Source of the DNA: Elusimicrobia bacterium RIFOXYA2_FULL_39_19
GTDB taxonomy: Bacteria; Elusimicrobiota; Endomicrobiia; CG1-02-37-114; XYA2-FULL-39-19
DNA: 64,000 bases
Reading direction: 5' to 3'
Assembly: GCA_001800285.1 (NCBI GenBank)
Contig: MGVC01000008.1
Location: 1 to 64,000 of the forward strand
A program made the translations under genes and the position numbers. Below the pieces are notes generated by a model, which was not told the DNA's origin, did not search any database, and worked only from the letters and a program-made list of their open reading frames with translations. Each line of letters starts with the position of its first letter. The stretch's first letter is position 1. Below, one piece after another: positions 18,479 to 27,487 of the stretch.

Positions 18479-19625
18479 AAATGATTCAAAACTATGTTAT
18501 GTTCTTCCATTGTATGATTTAGACACAGATACGCATTATTTTCATTTATATGAATTTATAGAAGAAATAGGCCGTAAATGTAGTGTTTATCTGGTAGTAG
18601 AAAAAGCAAAAAGCGACGTACAGATAAAAAATATTGAGGGTTGTTATATTCAGCGGTTTAGATGGTTTCCTTTAAGAATAGCAGAATTAATTTTTGTTGT
18701 TTTTAAAGTACGTTTACTAGGATATAGAAAATATTATATACATTATTCAATTTTACCGGCATTAATAATAGCAATTATTGCTAAAGCAACAAGAGCAAAA
18801 ACGTATTTATGGTGTTGTGTAATGGCAAAAACACATTATGCTAAATGGGAAATGAATTTTAATTCAATTAAAAGAAAGTTATTTATAGATATACCAATGG
18901 ATATATCTTTTAGTATGGTTGACTATCTTGTGACATGCAATTGTTTTATGAAAGAATATTTAAGGATAAATTATAAAAAAAACAATGTAATAGTTATTCC
19001 TAACTGGGTAAATTTAAAAAGATTTAATATAGAAAATTCAAAAGATAAAGAAAAATACAAAAAGAGCCTTAATATTCTCGAAGACAAAAAAATAGTACTA
19101 TACCTTCATTCAATAGACGTAAACAGAGGGTCACATTTGATTACAACTATTGCACAAAAAGTAATAGAAAAATATAAAAACGTTTTATTTATTATAGCCG
19201 GTAGTGGGCCTTATGAAAACAAATTGAAAAAAGATATTGCAGATACAAATTTTCATGATATTATAAAATATATAGGAAAAATTCCAAATAAGGATGTTGT
19301 CTCACTATTCTGTGTTGCAGATATATTTATTAATCCTACAGTGCAGGAAGCCTTTGGACGAGTGCTTTTAGAGTCCATGGCTATGGGTGTACCATTTGTC
19401 TCTACTGATGGTGGTGGAGGTGTATTGTCATTTACAAGCAAAAAACAACAAAAATATATAGCAAAACCCGAAGATATAGAAGAATTTTCAGAAAAAATAT
19501 TAGAATTATTGAATAATAAAGAAAAACGAGATGTGCTTAAAAAAGAAGGCTTGGAATTAGTGAGAAATTATAATATTGAAAATATTGCTGAAAAATACAT
19601 TGAATTAGTAATTATGGACAATTAA
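18471..19625 (+). CDS. GT4-family glycosyltransferase
   Basis: This is a GT4 glycosyltransferase of 384 residues. The C-terminal half has KIVLYLHSIDVNRGSHLI, LFIIAGSGPYENKLK and FINPTVQEAFGRVLLESMAMG, with both glutamates of the EX7E motif present, followed by VPFVSTDGGGG. The N-terminal half has hydrophobic and basic stretches (FVVFKVRLLGYRKYYIHY) suited to the membrane interface. It is located between another GT4 gene and the Wzy-type gene. It presumably extends the repeat unit. Confidence 0.87.
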   Translation: MPKNDSKLCYVLPLYDLDTDTHYFHLYEFIEEIGRKCSVYLVVEKAKSDVQIKNIEGCYIQRFRWFPLRIAELIFVVFKVRLLGYRKYYIHYSILPALIIAIIAKATRAKTYLWCCVMAKTHYAKWEMNFNSIKRKLFIDIPMDISFSMVDYLVTCNCFMKEYLRINYKKNNVIVIPNWVNLKRFNIENSKDKEKYKKSLNILEDKKIVLYLHSIDVNRGSHLITTIAQKVIEKYKNVLFIIAGSGPYENKLKKDIADTNFHDIIKYIGKIPNKDVVSLFCVADIFINPTVQEAFGRVLLESMAMGVPFVSTDGGGGVLSFTSKKQQKYIAKPEDIEEFSEKILELLNNKEKRDVLKKEGLELVRNYNIENIAEKYIELVIMDN

Positions 19626-19630
19626 AAAAT

Positions 19631-21118
19631 ATGAAAATATTTGAAGATATTAAAAACAACTCTAATTTCACATCAATATTTAAAGTAATAATTACAGGAT
19701 GCTTTGGATATATTATAGGCAAAGGCATAGTAAATGCTAAATACGAATATATAATTATTCCTATTATTTCTTTGATAGTATTTATTCCTTTAATTATTCT
19801 TTTTTTAATATGTTATTTTTTAGTTCAATTCGCTCCTTTACCAATATTGAAAATATTTTCTGCAGGACCAGTTGATATATACATATGGGATGTTTTTTTA
19901 ATAGTTATTACTGTAAAATTATTAATGAAGGCATATTTAAATAAAAAAGAATTATATTCTACTCCAGTAAATGCAAATATAGTAGTCTTTTTTTTATGGG
20001 GTTTAATTTGTACTTTGTATGGGTATTATAGGTTTGGAGAAGAACATTTTGTTTTTACTTTTGTATCTTACTTAAGGACTATTTCTTTAGTTTCATTGTT
20101 TTTCTTTGCAAGCAATGTTATAAATAGCAAGAAGGATATAGAGATATTCGTTAAAGCAGTTTTATTAATATTAATGTTTCAGTCTTTGTTGGGGATTGTA
20201 CAAAGATCGGGTTCTGTTTTTGGATTTAATATTTTATTTACTATTTTTAGTCCAAATAAAGGAGCTCTCGAAGGGATAGATTTTCGTAGTGTAGGAACTA
20301 TGGGTAATCCTAATAATTATGGTCAAACACTTGTTTTATTTTCATTTGCTGTAATAGTAAATTTATTAAAAACAAAAAATAATGTAAAAAGTATATTATT
20401 AGTTTTGTTTGTTTTTGTTGGAATTATTCTTTCAGGCTCAAAATCAGCGTATCTTGCTTCTTTGGTTCTTGTATTCACAGTGATATATCAAAAAAGTAAA
20501 GATAGGTTTAAAAATATTGTAATATTTATATCATTACTTATTGCAGTAGTTTATTTTTTTCAAAATTATGTTTCACATAGGATTTTTAGTGAATTTACAG
20601 TATTTGATGTAGATAATAATACAATTGATATTATGCAGACTTCAAGTACTATGAGAAGAAGCGATATTTGGATAACAAAATTGAAATTACTGTATGAAAG
20701 TCCTATTTTTGGGTTGGGTTGGTTTGGGGATTTAAAAGTACATAGCGGGGAACAGTATGGATTTGGAACATATTCACATAATCAATATATTGGAACTCTT
20801 GTGAATGTAGGTGTTCCTGGATTATTTTTATTTATAATATTGCATTATCGAATTCTTTACTTAGCCTGGAACTTGAGAAACATAACAAATGATATTTTTA
20901 TGAAAAATATAAGTATTGCATGTTTCTCTGCTCTTCTGGCATTTTATGTTACAATGATATTTAATTCGCCTTTAGAAACAGGGACTACACCTTCTGCAAT
21001 ATTTTGGGCTATGGCAGGATTTGTAATGAGTCTAAATAGGATAGCAAAAAGAGAAAAATTGGAAAATGATAAATTGTTGTTGGAGGGTAAAGATGAAAAA
21101 TATAAGTATAGTACTTAG
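19631..21118 (+). CDS. Wzy/O-antigen ligase-fold membrane protein
   Basis: This is a polytopic inner-membrane protein of 495 residues with about 10-12 helices. It carries the O-antigen polymerase/ligase pattern GTMGNPNNYGQTLVLFSF, GIILSGSKSAYLASLVLVF, FGLGWFGD and SHNQYIGTLVNVGVPGLF. It is the better candidate for the repeat-unit polymerase, since the copy at 2522 carries TPRs typical of ligase-like accessory proteins; this assignment is inference. The last 26 bp overlap the start of the following small gene, and the phosphonate module begins immediately downstream. Confidence 0.86.
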   Translation: MKIFEDIKNNSNFTSIFKVIITGCFGYIIGKGIVNAKYEYIIIPIISLIVFIPLIILFLICYFLVQFAPLPILKIFSAGPVDIYIWDVFLIVITVKLLMKAYLNKKELYSTPVNANIVVFFLWGLICTLYGYYRFGEEHFVFTFVSYLRTISLVSLFFFASNVINSKKDIEIFVKAVLLILMFQSLLGIVQRSGSVFGFNILFTIFSPNKGALEGIDFRSVGTMGNPNNYGQTLVLFSFAVIVNLLKTKNNVKSILLVLFVFVGIILSGSKSAYLASLVLVFTVIYQKSKDRFKNIVIFISLLIAVVYFFQNYVSHRIFSEFTVFDVDNNTIDIMQTSSTMRRSDIWITKLKLLYESPIFGLGWFGDLKVHSGEQYGFGTYSHNQYIGTLVNVGVPGLFLFIILHYRILYLAWNLRNITNDIFMKNISIACFSALLAFYVTMIFNSPLETGTTPSAIFWAMAGFVMSLNRIAKREKLENDKLLLEGKDEKYKYST

Positions 21119-21287
21119 TACATGTGTAATGGTTGTTTTTGTCAGCAATGCCTATGCATATATTGATCCGGGTAGCACAAGTGTGATTTTACAGGTGATT
21201 TTTGCTTTTGTCATAGGCGGATTGTTGGCTTTTAAAAATTATATTAAAAACATATTTGGACAAATATTTAAAAGGAAGCAAAAATAA
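21093..21287 (+). CDS. Small exported/membrane protein with AYIDPG motif
   Basis: This encodes 64 residues. The start is ATG 21093, because GGAGGG sits at 21082-21087 and an upstream in-frame codon would lack this site. The protein has a cleavable-looking signal ([22 protein letters not shown]), then [12 protein letters not shown], one TM helix (about 31-47) and a basic tail (FKRKQK). It overlaps the Wzy-type gene by 26 bp and shares one base (TAATG) with the PEP mutase fusion, so it is tightly coupled to the phosphonate module. I recognise the AYIDPG pattern as recurring in small proteins of surface-glycan loci but know no function. It could be a chaperone or subunit for the sulfatase-fold protein at 26020. 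Confidence 0.72.
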   Translation: MKNISIVLSTCVMVVFVSNAYAYIDPGSTSVILQVIFAFVIGGLLAFKNYIKNIFGQIFKRKQK

Positions 21288-22588
21288 TGAAAAAAATATA
21301 TGTAGCAATGAGTGCAGATTTAATTCATCCGGGTCACATTAATATTATAGAACAAGCAAGACAGTATGGCGAAGTAACTATTGGATTGTTGACAGATAAG
21401 GCTATTGCCAGTTACAAACGCCTGCCTTTTTTGGCATATGAACAGAGAAAAGCCGTAGTAGCTAACATTAAAGGTGTAAAAGATGTTATTCCACAGGAAA
21501 CATTGGATTATGTGCCAAATTTAAAAAGAATTAGGCCGGATTTTGTAATACACGGCGATGACTGGAAAAAAGGCGTCCAAAGCGAAACAAGGCAAAGAGT
21601 AATATTGGTTTTGAAAGAATGGGGTGGAAAACTTATAGAAATTCCATACACTAAAGATATATCTTCTACAAAACTAAATAACGCAATAAAAGAAGTTGGT
21701 ACTACACCAGGGCTTAGAATGAGCAGGTTAAAGAGGCTTCTTGATGCAAAACCTATAGTTAGAATACTGGAAGTTCATAACGGACTTTCGGGTTTAATAG
21801 TAGAAAATGTAAAAATACGAAAAAATACTATTGAACAAGAGTTTGATGGTATGTGGCTTAGTAGTTTGGCTGATTCGCTGGCAAAAGGTAAACCTGATAT
21901 TGAATGTGTAGATTTAACTTCCAGGTTAAATACAATAAATGAAGTTATGGAAGTTACTACAAAGCCGATTATTTTTGATGGCGATACAGGTGGTATTCCG
22001 GAGCATTTTGTGTTTTATGTAAAAACATTAGAAAGGCTTGGGGTATCAGCGATAATAATAGAAGATAAAACCGGGTTAAAAAAGAATTCGTTATTTGGTA
22101 CTGATGTTTTTCAGGTTCAGGATTCAATAAAAAGTTTTTCTTACAAAATATCAAAAGGTAAAAAAGCGCAGATTACAAATGATTTTATGATTATAGCAAG
22201 AATTGAAAGCATGATATTGGGAAAAGGCGTAAATGATGCTATTAATAGAGCAAAAGCATATATTGATGCAGGGGCAGATGGGATAATGATACACAGCAGC
22301 AAAAAAGATCCGGACGAAATATTTAATTTTTGTGATAAATATTCAAAAATCAGAGGAAGGGTTCCGCTGGTTGCTGTTCCTACAACATATTGTGCAATCA
22401 AGGAAAACAGTCTTATTAATGCAGGAGTTAATATTGTAATATACGGAAATCATTTGTTAAGAAGTGCTTATCCTGCAATGGTAAAAACAGCAGAGTCAAT
22501 TTTAACACACAGCAGAAGTTATGAGGCATCATCAAAATATTGTACTCCGGTTAATGAAATTATTACATTGATACCAGGAAGTAAATAG
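21287..22588 (+). CDS. Bifunctional cytidylyltransferase-phosphoenolpyruvate mutase (Fom1-like layout)
   Basis: The protein has 433 residues in two domains. Residues 1-135 form a nucleotidyltransferase of the glycerol-3-phosphate cytidylyltransferase type, with HPGH (14-17) and the late ISST (125-128) signature. Residues about 150-433 are PEP mutase: DGDTGG (231-236) and the diagnostic [10 protein letters not shown] (259-268), whose pattern EDKxxxxxNS separates true mutases from isocitrate lyase relatives. PEP mutase rearranges phosphoenolpyruvate to phosphonopyruvate, forming the C-P bond. The fused domain in Fom1 and in PntC-type enzymes makes a CMP-phosphonate. Both active sites look intact. 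The decarboxylase follows after 9 bp, giving the expected pathway order. Confidence 0.93.
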   Translation: MKKIYVAMSADLIHPGHINIIEQARQYGEVTIGLLTDKAIASYKRLPFLAYEQRKAVVANIKGVKDVIPQETLDYVPNLKRIRPDFVIHGDDWKKGVQSETRQRVILVLKEWGGKLIEIPYTKDISSTKLNNAIKEVGTTPGLRMSRLKRLLDAKPIVRILEVHNGLSGLIVENVKIRKNTIEQEFDGMWLSSLADSLAKGKPDIECVDLTSRLNTINEVMEVTTKPIIFDGDTGGIPEHFVFYVKTLERLGVSAIIIEDKTGLKKNSLFGTDVFQVQDSIKSFSYKISKGKKAQITNDFMIIARIESMILGKGVNDAINRAKAYIDAGADGIMIHSSKKDPDEIFNFCDKYSKIRGRVPLVAVPTTYCAIKENSLINAGVNIVIYGNHLLRSAYPAMVKTAESILTHSRSYEASSKYCTPVNEIITLIPGSK

Positions 22589-22597
22589 GATAAGAAA

Positions 22598-23728
22598 ATG
22601 CTAAATCCGGAATTTTTTTATAGATTGCTTATAAATAAAGATATTAGTTTTTACTGCGGTGTACCGGATTCACTTTTGAAAGATTTTCTTTCATATTTAG
22701 CTGTTAATGTTGACCCTGAAAATAATATTATTACCGCAAATGAAGGAAACGCAATAGCTCTATCTGCAGGGTATTATCTGGCTACAGGTAACCCAGGGCT
22801 TGTTTATATGCAGAATTCAGGACTTGGTAATTGTGTAAACCCTTTGCTTTCGTTAACAGACCCGGAAGTTTACAGTATTCCATCTTTGCTATTAATAGGA
22901 TGGAGAGGAGAACCCGGGAAAAAGGATGAACCTCAGCATGTTAAGCAGGGAAAGGTAACAAATAATCTGTTAAAAGCTATGAAAATACCCTTTAGCATTT
23001 TACCCGATAAGATTAAAGAAGCAGAAAAAACAGTAAATACGGTGTTGAAATATTTAAACAAAGAAAAGGCTCCTTACGCATTAATTGTAAAAAAAGGGAC
23101 ATTTGAAAGTTATAAATCAAAGAATCTCTTGAAAACAGTTTATGAACTAACCCGTGAAGACACTTTAAAAATAATTGTAGATAAACTATCTTCTAAAGAT
23201 ATGGTAGTAGCTACAACAGGGGAAACATCCAGGGAACTTTTTGAATATAGAGATAAATTAAATCAAGGCCATAATAATGATTTTCTTACGGTAGGTTCTA
23301 TGGGGCATTCATCACATATTGCTCTGGGAATTGCAAAAGCAAAAAAGAATAAAAATGTTTACTGTATAGATGGTGATGGTTCACTGCTTATGCATATGGG
23401 TGCCCTGGCAGTTATTGGTTCACAAAATCCTTCAAATTTTAAGCACATTGTTATAAATAATGGTGCTCATTGTTCAGTAGGCGGGCAATTAACCTGCGGA
23501 TTTAAAATAGATATCCCTAAAATTGCTAAAGCCTGCGGTTATAACCATGTTTTTAGGGTTAAGACAAAAAAAGAACTTGTTGAGAAAATATTAATGATAA
23601 ATAAATTAGAAGGCCCTTCGTTAATAGAAGTCAGGGTTAAAATTGAAACAAGAAAAGACCTGGGAAGGCCGACAATAACACCAAGAGATTGTAAAAAAGC
23701 GTTTATGAATAAATTGCGCGGTAAATAA
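22598..23728 (+). CDS. Phosphonopyruvate decarboxylase (TPP-dependent)
   Basis: This enzyme converts phosphonopyruvate to phosphonoacetaldehyde, the step that pulls the unfavourable mutase equilibrium forward. The 376-residue length is right for the aepY/Ppd/Fom2 family. Glu49 in ITANEGNAIALSAGY is the likely TPP-activating glutamate. The TPP/Mg motif GDGS (259-262) is followed by INNGAHCSVGGQ (287-291 for NNGAH). The motif NSGLGNCVNPLLSL is a family hallmark. The gene lies directly behind the mutase fusion and overlaps the next gene by 1 bp. The three-gene order matches phosphonate operons. Confidence 0.93.
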   Translation: MLNPEFFYRLLINKDISFYCGVPDSLLKDFLSYLAVNVDPENNIITANEGNAIALSAGYYLATGNPGLVYMQNSGLGNCVNPLLSLTDPEVYSIPSLLLIGWRGEPGKKDEPQHVKQGKVTNNLLKAMKIPFSILPDKIKEAEKTVNTVLKYLNKEKAPYALIVKKGTFESYKSKNLLKTVYELTREDTLKIIVDKLSSKDMVVATTGETSRELFEYRDKLNQGHNNDFLTVGSMGHSSHIALGIAKAKKNKNVYCIDGDGSLLMHMGALAVIGSQNPSNFKHIVINNGAHCSVGGQLTCGFKIDIPKIAKACGYNHVFRVKTKKELVEKILMINKLEGPSLIEVRVKIETRKDLGRPTITPRDCKKAFMNKLRGK

Positions 23729-24861
23729 TGAACCAAATAGTATTTTCAGGTTATAAATCCTACGAAAATCTTCATAACATACTAAAAAACTGCCAACCAA
23801 ACAAAATATTGCTTGTAACGGGAAAGCAATCCTATTCATTATCCGGAGCAAAGAAATTAATAGGCAAAATAACGGATAAGTACAACACTGTAAGGTTCTG
23901 TAGTTTTCATTCCAATCCAGAAATTAATGACATAAAAAAAGGTATTTCAACATTTAAAAAAGAAGGCTGTGATTTTATTATCGGTATTGGCGGGGGAAGC
24001 GTAATTGATGTTGCAAAATCAATAGCGCTATTAGGCGGAAATAATAATGATATAGCAGGCATTCTTAAAGGCAAAGTGAAATCCGGAAAAAGGCTGATAA
24101 AAACTGTTATTATACCTACAACAGCAGGGACAGGAAGTGAATCAACTCATTTTTCAGTAATATATTTGGCAGGGGAAAAGTATTCTTTAGCGGATAGTTC
24201 TATGTTACCGGATTTCATAATATTAGATCCGGCATTTTTAGAAAATGTTCCGCCAAATGTTGCATCTTCAAGCGCAATGGATGCTCTTTGCCAGGGTATA
24301 GAATCATATTGGTCTGTAGAATCAACAAACGAGTCAAGAAACTATAGCAGAATGGCTATTAAACTTGTTTTGGCTAATATTGTAAAAAATGTAAATAATC
24401 CGGATAAAGTATCACGGATAAACATGCTAAGAGCAGCCAATTACTCAGGAAAAGCAATAAACATTGCAAAAACAACCGCGGCCCATTCAATTTCATATAC
24501 CATAACTTCTATGTTTAAAATACAACATGGGCATGCAGTTGCATTAATATTGCCAAAACTTATAGAAGTAAATTATAGTATCAATAAAGATTGTTTAAAT
24601 GATAAAAGGGGAATAGCATTTACAAATAAAAGAATGAATGAATTACTGGATATATTAAATGTTGTTTCCCCTGCTGAAGCAAAAAATAAAATAACGAATA
24701 TTATGAAATCAATTGGATTAAAAACCCGTCTTTTTGAATTAGGAATAAAAAAAAGCAATATAAATCAAATAATCAAAGGATATAATCCAGAAAGAATGAA
24801 GAATAATCCCAGAACACTCACAAAAAACGATATAAAAGGTATTTTAGAGGAAATCTTATAA
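23728..24861 (+). CDS. Iron-type alcohol dehydrogenase, probable phosphonoacetaldehyde reductase
   Basis: This is a group III (Fe-ADH) dehydrogenase of 377 residues. The NAD(P) loop is GIGGGSVIDVAKS, the substrate region is IPTTAGTGSESTHFSV, and metal ligands lie in DALCQGIES, AHSISY and HGHAVAL. In known pathways (FomC, PhpC, DhpG) a homologue reduces phosphonoacetaldehyde to 2-hydroxyethylphosphonate. Placement immediately after the decarboxylase gives the same assignment here. No 2-aminoethylphosphonate transaminase is present in the module, which supports the hydroxy rather than the amino product. The specificity is inferred from position. Confidence 0.82.
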   Translation: MNQIVFSGYKSYENLHNILKNCQPNKILLVTGKQSYSLSGAKKLIGKITDKYNTVRFCSFHSNPEINDIKKGISTFKKEGCDFIIGIGGGSVIDVAKSIALLGGNNNDIAGILKGKVKSGKRLIKTVIIPTTAGTGSESTHFSVIYLAGEKYSLADSSMLPDFIILDPAFLENVPPNVASSSAMDALCQGIESYWSVESTNESRNYSRMAIKLVLANIVKNVNNPDKVSRINMLRAANYSGKAINIAKTTAAHSISYTITSMFKIQHGHAVALILPKLIEVNYSINKDCLNDKRGIAFTNKRMNELLDILNVVSPAEAKNKITNIMKSIGLKTRLFELGIKKSNINQIIKGYNPERMKNNPRTLTKNDIKGILEEIL

Positions 24862-24863
24862 AA

Positions 24864-26012
24864 ATGTTAAGAGAAATATTAAGTTTATATAAAATATTTA
24901 AAACTATTCCTGAAAATGAAAGACAGGTAGTATTTTATTCTGAAAACAGAAATTATTTTGTCAATTATGAGGGTATTATAAACGAATTATTAACAAACAC
25001 AGATGAATGTATGTGTTATATAACATCTGATGCCAATGATCCGGCTTTTAAAATAAAAAACAAAAGATTCAAAGTATTTTATATTAAAGATTTGCTTGTA
25101 TTATTTATGTCATTTATAAAATGCAGAGTTCTTATAATGACTACCCCGGATTTAAATAAGTATCATATTAAACGTTCATCAGACCCAACTGTTCACTACA
25201 CATATGTGTTCCATTCTATGGTAAGTACTCATATGATGTATTTAAAGGAAGCATTTGATTATTATGACTCCATTATGTGCGTGGGCCCCTATCAGAAAAA
25301 TGAAATAAGAAAAAATGAAGAATTGAACAAATTGAACAATAAAATGCTTGTAGAATGCGGGTATTACAGATTAGAGAGAATATATAGGAAATTTAAGGAA
25401 TATAAGCAGGATAATACAAAAGATACAACCGTACTAATAGCACCTTCATGGGGAAACAAAAATATACTTGAATCCTGCGGTGAAGAGCTGGTTAATATAC
25501 TCCTTGATAAAGGTTGCAAGGTAATAATAAGGCCTCATCCGGAAACTGTAAAAAGAAACCATGAATTGATAAACAATTTAAATGAAAAGTATAAAAACAA
25601 TATATCTTTTACACTTGAAACTACCGTAGAATCTGATGATTCATTAATAAAGGCAGATGTGCTAATATGCGATTGTTCAGGAGTTGCATTGGAATATGCA
25701 TTTGGCACGGAAAGGCCTGTATTATTTATAGATGTACCTTATAAAATAAGAAATGAGGAATATAACAAATATGGCATTGAACCTTTTGAGCTGGGGATTA
25801 GGGATAAAATAGGTGTAATAGTAAAATCTGAAGGATTAGAGAACATCACTACGGTTATAGAAAACTTAAAAGCAGATAAAGATAAGTACAAAGAAAAAAT
25901 AACAACATTACGTGAAACAAATATATATAATTTCAATAATTCTTCGAAAATAGCTGTAAAACACATAAATAATTTACTAAAAGAGAAGAGAACAATAGAA
26001 AGGAAAGGTTAG
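24864..26012 (+). CDS. TagB/TagF-like CDP-alcohol phosphotransferase, candidate phosphonyl transferase
   Basis: This 382-residue protein resembles the CDP-glycerol glycerophosphotransferase family (PF04464): YVFHSMVSTH, SIMCVGPYQKNE, VLIAPSWGNKNIL, VIIRPHPETVK and ADVLICDCSGVALEYAF all fit the GT-B-like core. Family members transfer an alcohol phosphate from a CDP-alcohol to a membrane-bound glycan. Because the neighbouring fusion enzyme should make a CMP-activated phosphonate and no CDP-glycerol synthase stands alone here, the likely substrate is CMP-hydroxyethylphosphonate. That is inference. The gap to the preceding gene is 2 bp. Confidence 0.75.
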   Translation: MLREILSLYKIFKTIPENERQVVFYSENRNYFVNYEGIINELLTNTDECMCYITSDANDPAFKIKNKRFKVFYIKDLLVLFMSFIKCRVLIMTTPDLNKYHIKRSSDPTVHYTYVFHSMVSTHMMYLKEAFDYYDSIMCVGPYQKNEIRKNEELNKLNNKMLVECGYYRLERIYRKFKEYKQDNTKDTTVLIAPSWGNKNILESCGEELVNILLDKGCKVIIRPHPETVKRNHELINNLNEKYKNNISFTLETTVESDDSLIKADVLICDCSGVALEYAFGTERPVLFIDVPYKIRNEEYNKYGIEPFELGIRDKIGVIVKSEGLENITTVIENLKADKDKYKEKITTLRETNIYNFNNSSKIAVKHINNLLKEKRTIERKG

Positions 26013-26019
26013 TAATAAA

Positions 26020-27468
26020 ATGTTATTCCAGCAGATTTATTATGCTTTTGTTATGACGATGATGTTTTTTTCAAAGCATATATTCACTATGAGAGATCCG
26101 GAAAATTATTATTATCATAATCAGGCATTGAGTAATTATATTTTCCTTATAATATTAAATATTATTCTATTTTTGTTGATAATTACAACTATGAAACTAG
26201 CAGAGAGATATTTAAATAAATATTATGACAAAATATTATTTATTATATTCTTTTTGTCTCTTTATAATTTTCTTGATTATATAAGAGATATAATTTTCAG
26301 ACCTCTTCCAGATATGTCGTTCAACGGAAGAATAGCATACCTGGTAATTTTTACATTGTATATCCCCATGTTAATTATAATGCCTTTAATATTCAAAAAA
26401 CTAAATTATGAAAAAATACACAAAAGTGCTATATCCTTATTTACTTTGATAGCTATATTGGCTGTATATTACATAATACCAAAAGAATTCAGTGTAACAC
26501 ATATAGATAAAGAATTAAAGCCTGGGAAAAGAAATAATATTCATTTGATTCTATTTGATGGTGTTGCATATGTCCCTATATACAACGGAGATAAAATAAG
26601 CGAAGAATTTCCTAATATAGCGGAATTAGCCAAAAATAGCTGTGTGTTTTATAATGGATATTCACCAGGTACGCAAACATTTACTTCAATGGGCCGTTTA
26701 ACAACAGGCATCAACTACAAGTATTTCAAGGCCCATTATTGCGGTTTATACGGAAAGATGAATGATAATGATGAATGGAACAAGGTTGATGTAAGTAAAT
26801 CCCTGTTTAAAGTATCAAAAGATTATGGATATAATAATGTTTTATTGGGTGAATATCATCAATACGGAACATTGTTTGAAAAGTACCTAGATTATGCAAG
26901 GGTATATTCTGTGGACTCAAAGTATAACTACATGTTGGGCAAACTGATCAATTACCTGTTCTTAAGAGGGGACATTTATGCAAGGGATACATTTTATGCT
27001 TTGTTTAAAGGATATATAGAAAAAGCTAACGAAAACAAGTCAAATACTTTATTTTTTACGCATTTTAATACTCCTCATGTACCGTATATATTTAATAAAA
27101 ATGGATTTAAAAACGAATATCATAAAATGCTATTAAAAGGAACCACTTATAAAGAAGAGGAAAGATACCTTGATCAATTAAGGTATGTGGATGTTAAGGT
27201 AGGGGAGATAATAAAAACATTAAAAGAAAACGGGTCTTATGAAGACAGTCTGATAATTCTTACTACTGACCATCCTTGGCCTTGGATTTATAGAAAGGAA
27301 TCAGAGAGAATACCTTTTATAATAAAAAAACCTAATCAAAAAAAAGGTTTGAAAATATACAATAAAAGTTATACTTTCAATTCAAACAAAATGCTTAAAA
27401 AATATTATAAAACAAATAAAATAGATTTGAATATATTGTCTGAATATCCCGGAGAATTTGTAAAGTAG
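26020..27468 (+). CDS. Sulfatase/LtaS-fold membrane phosphotransferase-like protein
   Basis: Four or five N-terminal TM helices (about residues 38-60, 71-92, 104-126, 136-152) precede a periplasmic alkaline-phosphatase-superfamily domain. The likely metal ligand is Asp180 (LILFDG). Thr220 in GTQTFTSMGRLTTG occupies the nucleophile position ten residues before the TG, as in LTA synthase and EptA-type enzymes. HFNTPHVPY and LTTDHPWPW supply further ligands. Thr rather than Cys/Ser at the nucleophile fits a phospho- or phosphonotransferase better than a sulfatase. It may transfer or remove a phosphoryl/phosphonyl group on the exported glycan. The length of 482 residues is compact. Confidence 0.8.
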   Translation: MLFQQIYYAFVMTMMFFSKHIFTMRDPENYYYHNQALSNYIFLIILNIILFLLIITTMKLAERYLNKYYDKILFIIFFLSLYNFLDYIRDIIFRPLPDMSFNGRIAYLVIFTLYIPMLIIMPLIFKKLNYEKIHKSAISLFTLIAILAVYYIIPKEFSVTHIDKELKPGKRNNIHLILFDGVAYVPIYNGDKISEEFPNIAELAKNSCVFYNGYSPGTQTFTSMGRLTTGINYKYFKAHYCGLYGKMNDNDEWNKVDVSKSLFKVSKDYGYNNVLLGEYHQYGTLFEKYLDYARVYSVDSKYNYMLGKLINYLFLRGDIYARDTFYALFKGYIEKANENKSNTLFFTHFNTPHVPYIFNKNGFKNEYHKMLLKGTTYKEEERYLDQLRYVDVKVGEIIKTLKENGSYEDSLIILTTDHPWPWIYRKESERIPFIIKKPNQKKGLKIYNKSYTFNSNKMLKKYYKTNKIDLNILSEYPGEFVK

Positions 27469-27487
27469 ATAAAAAAGGTAAAACATA

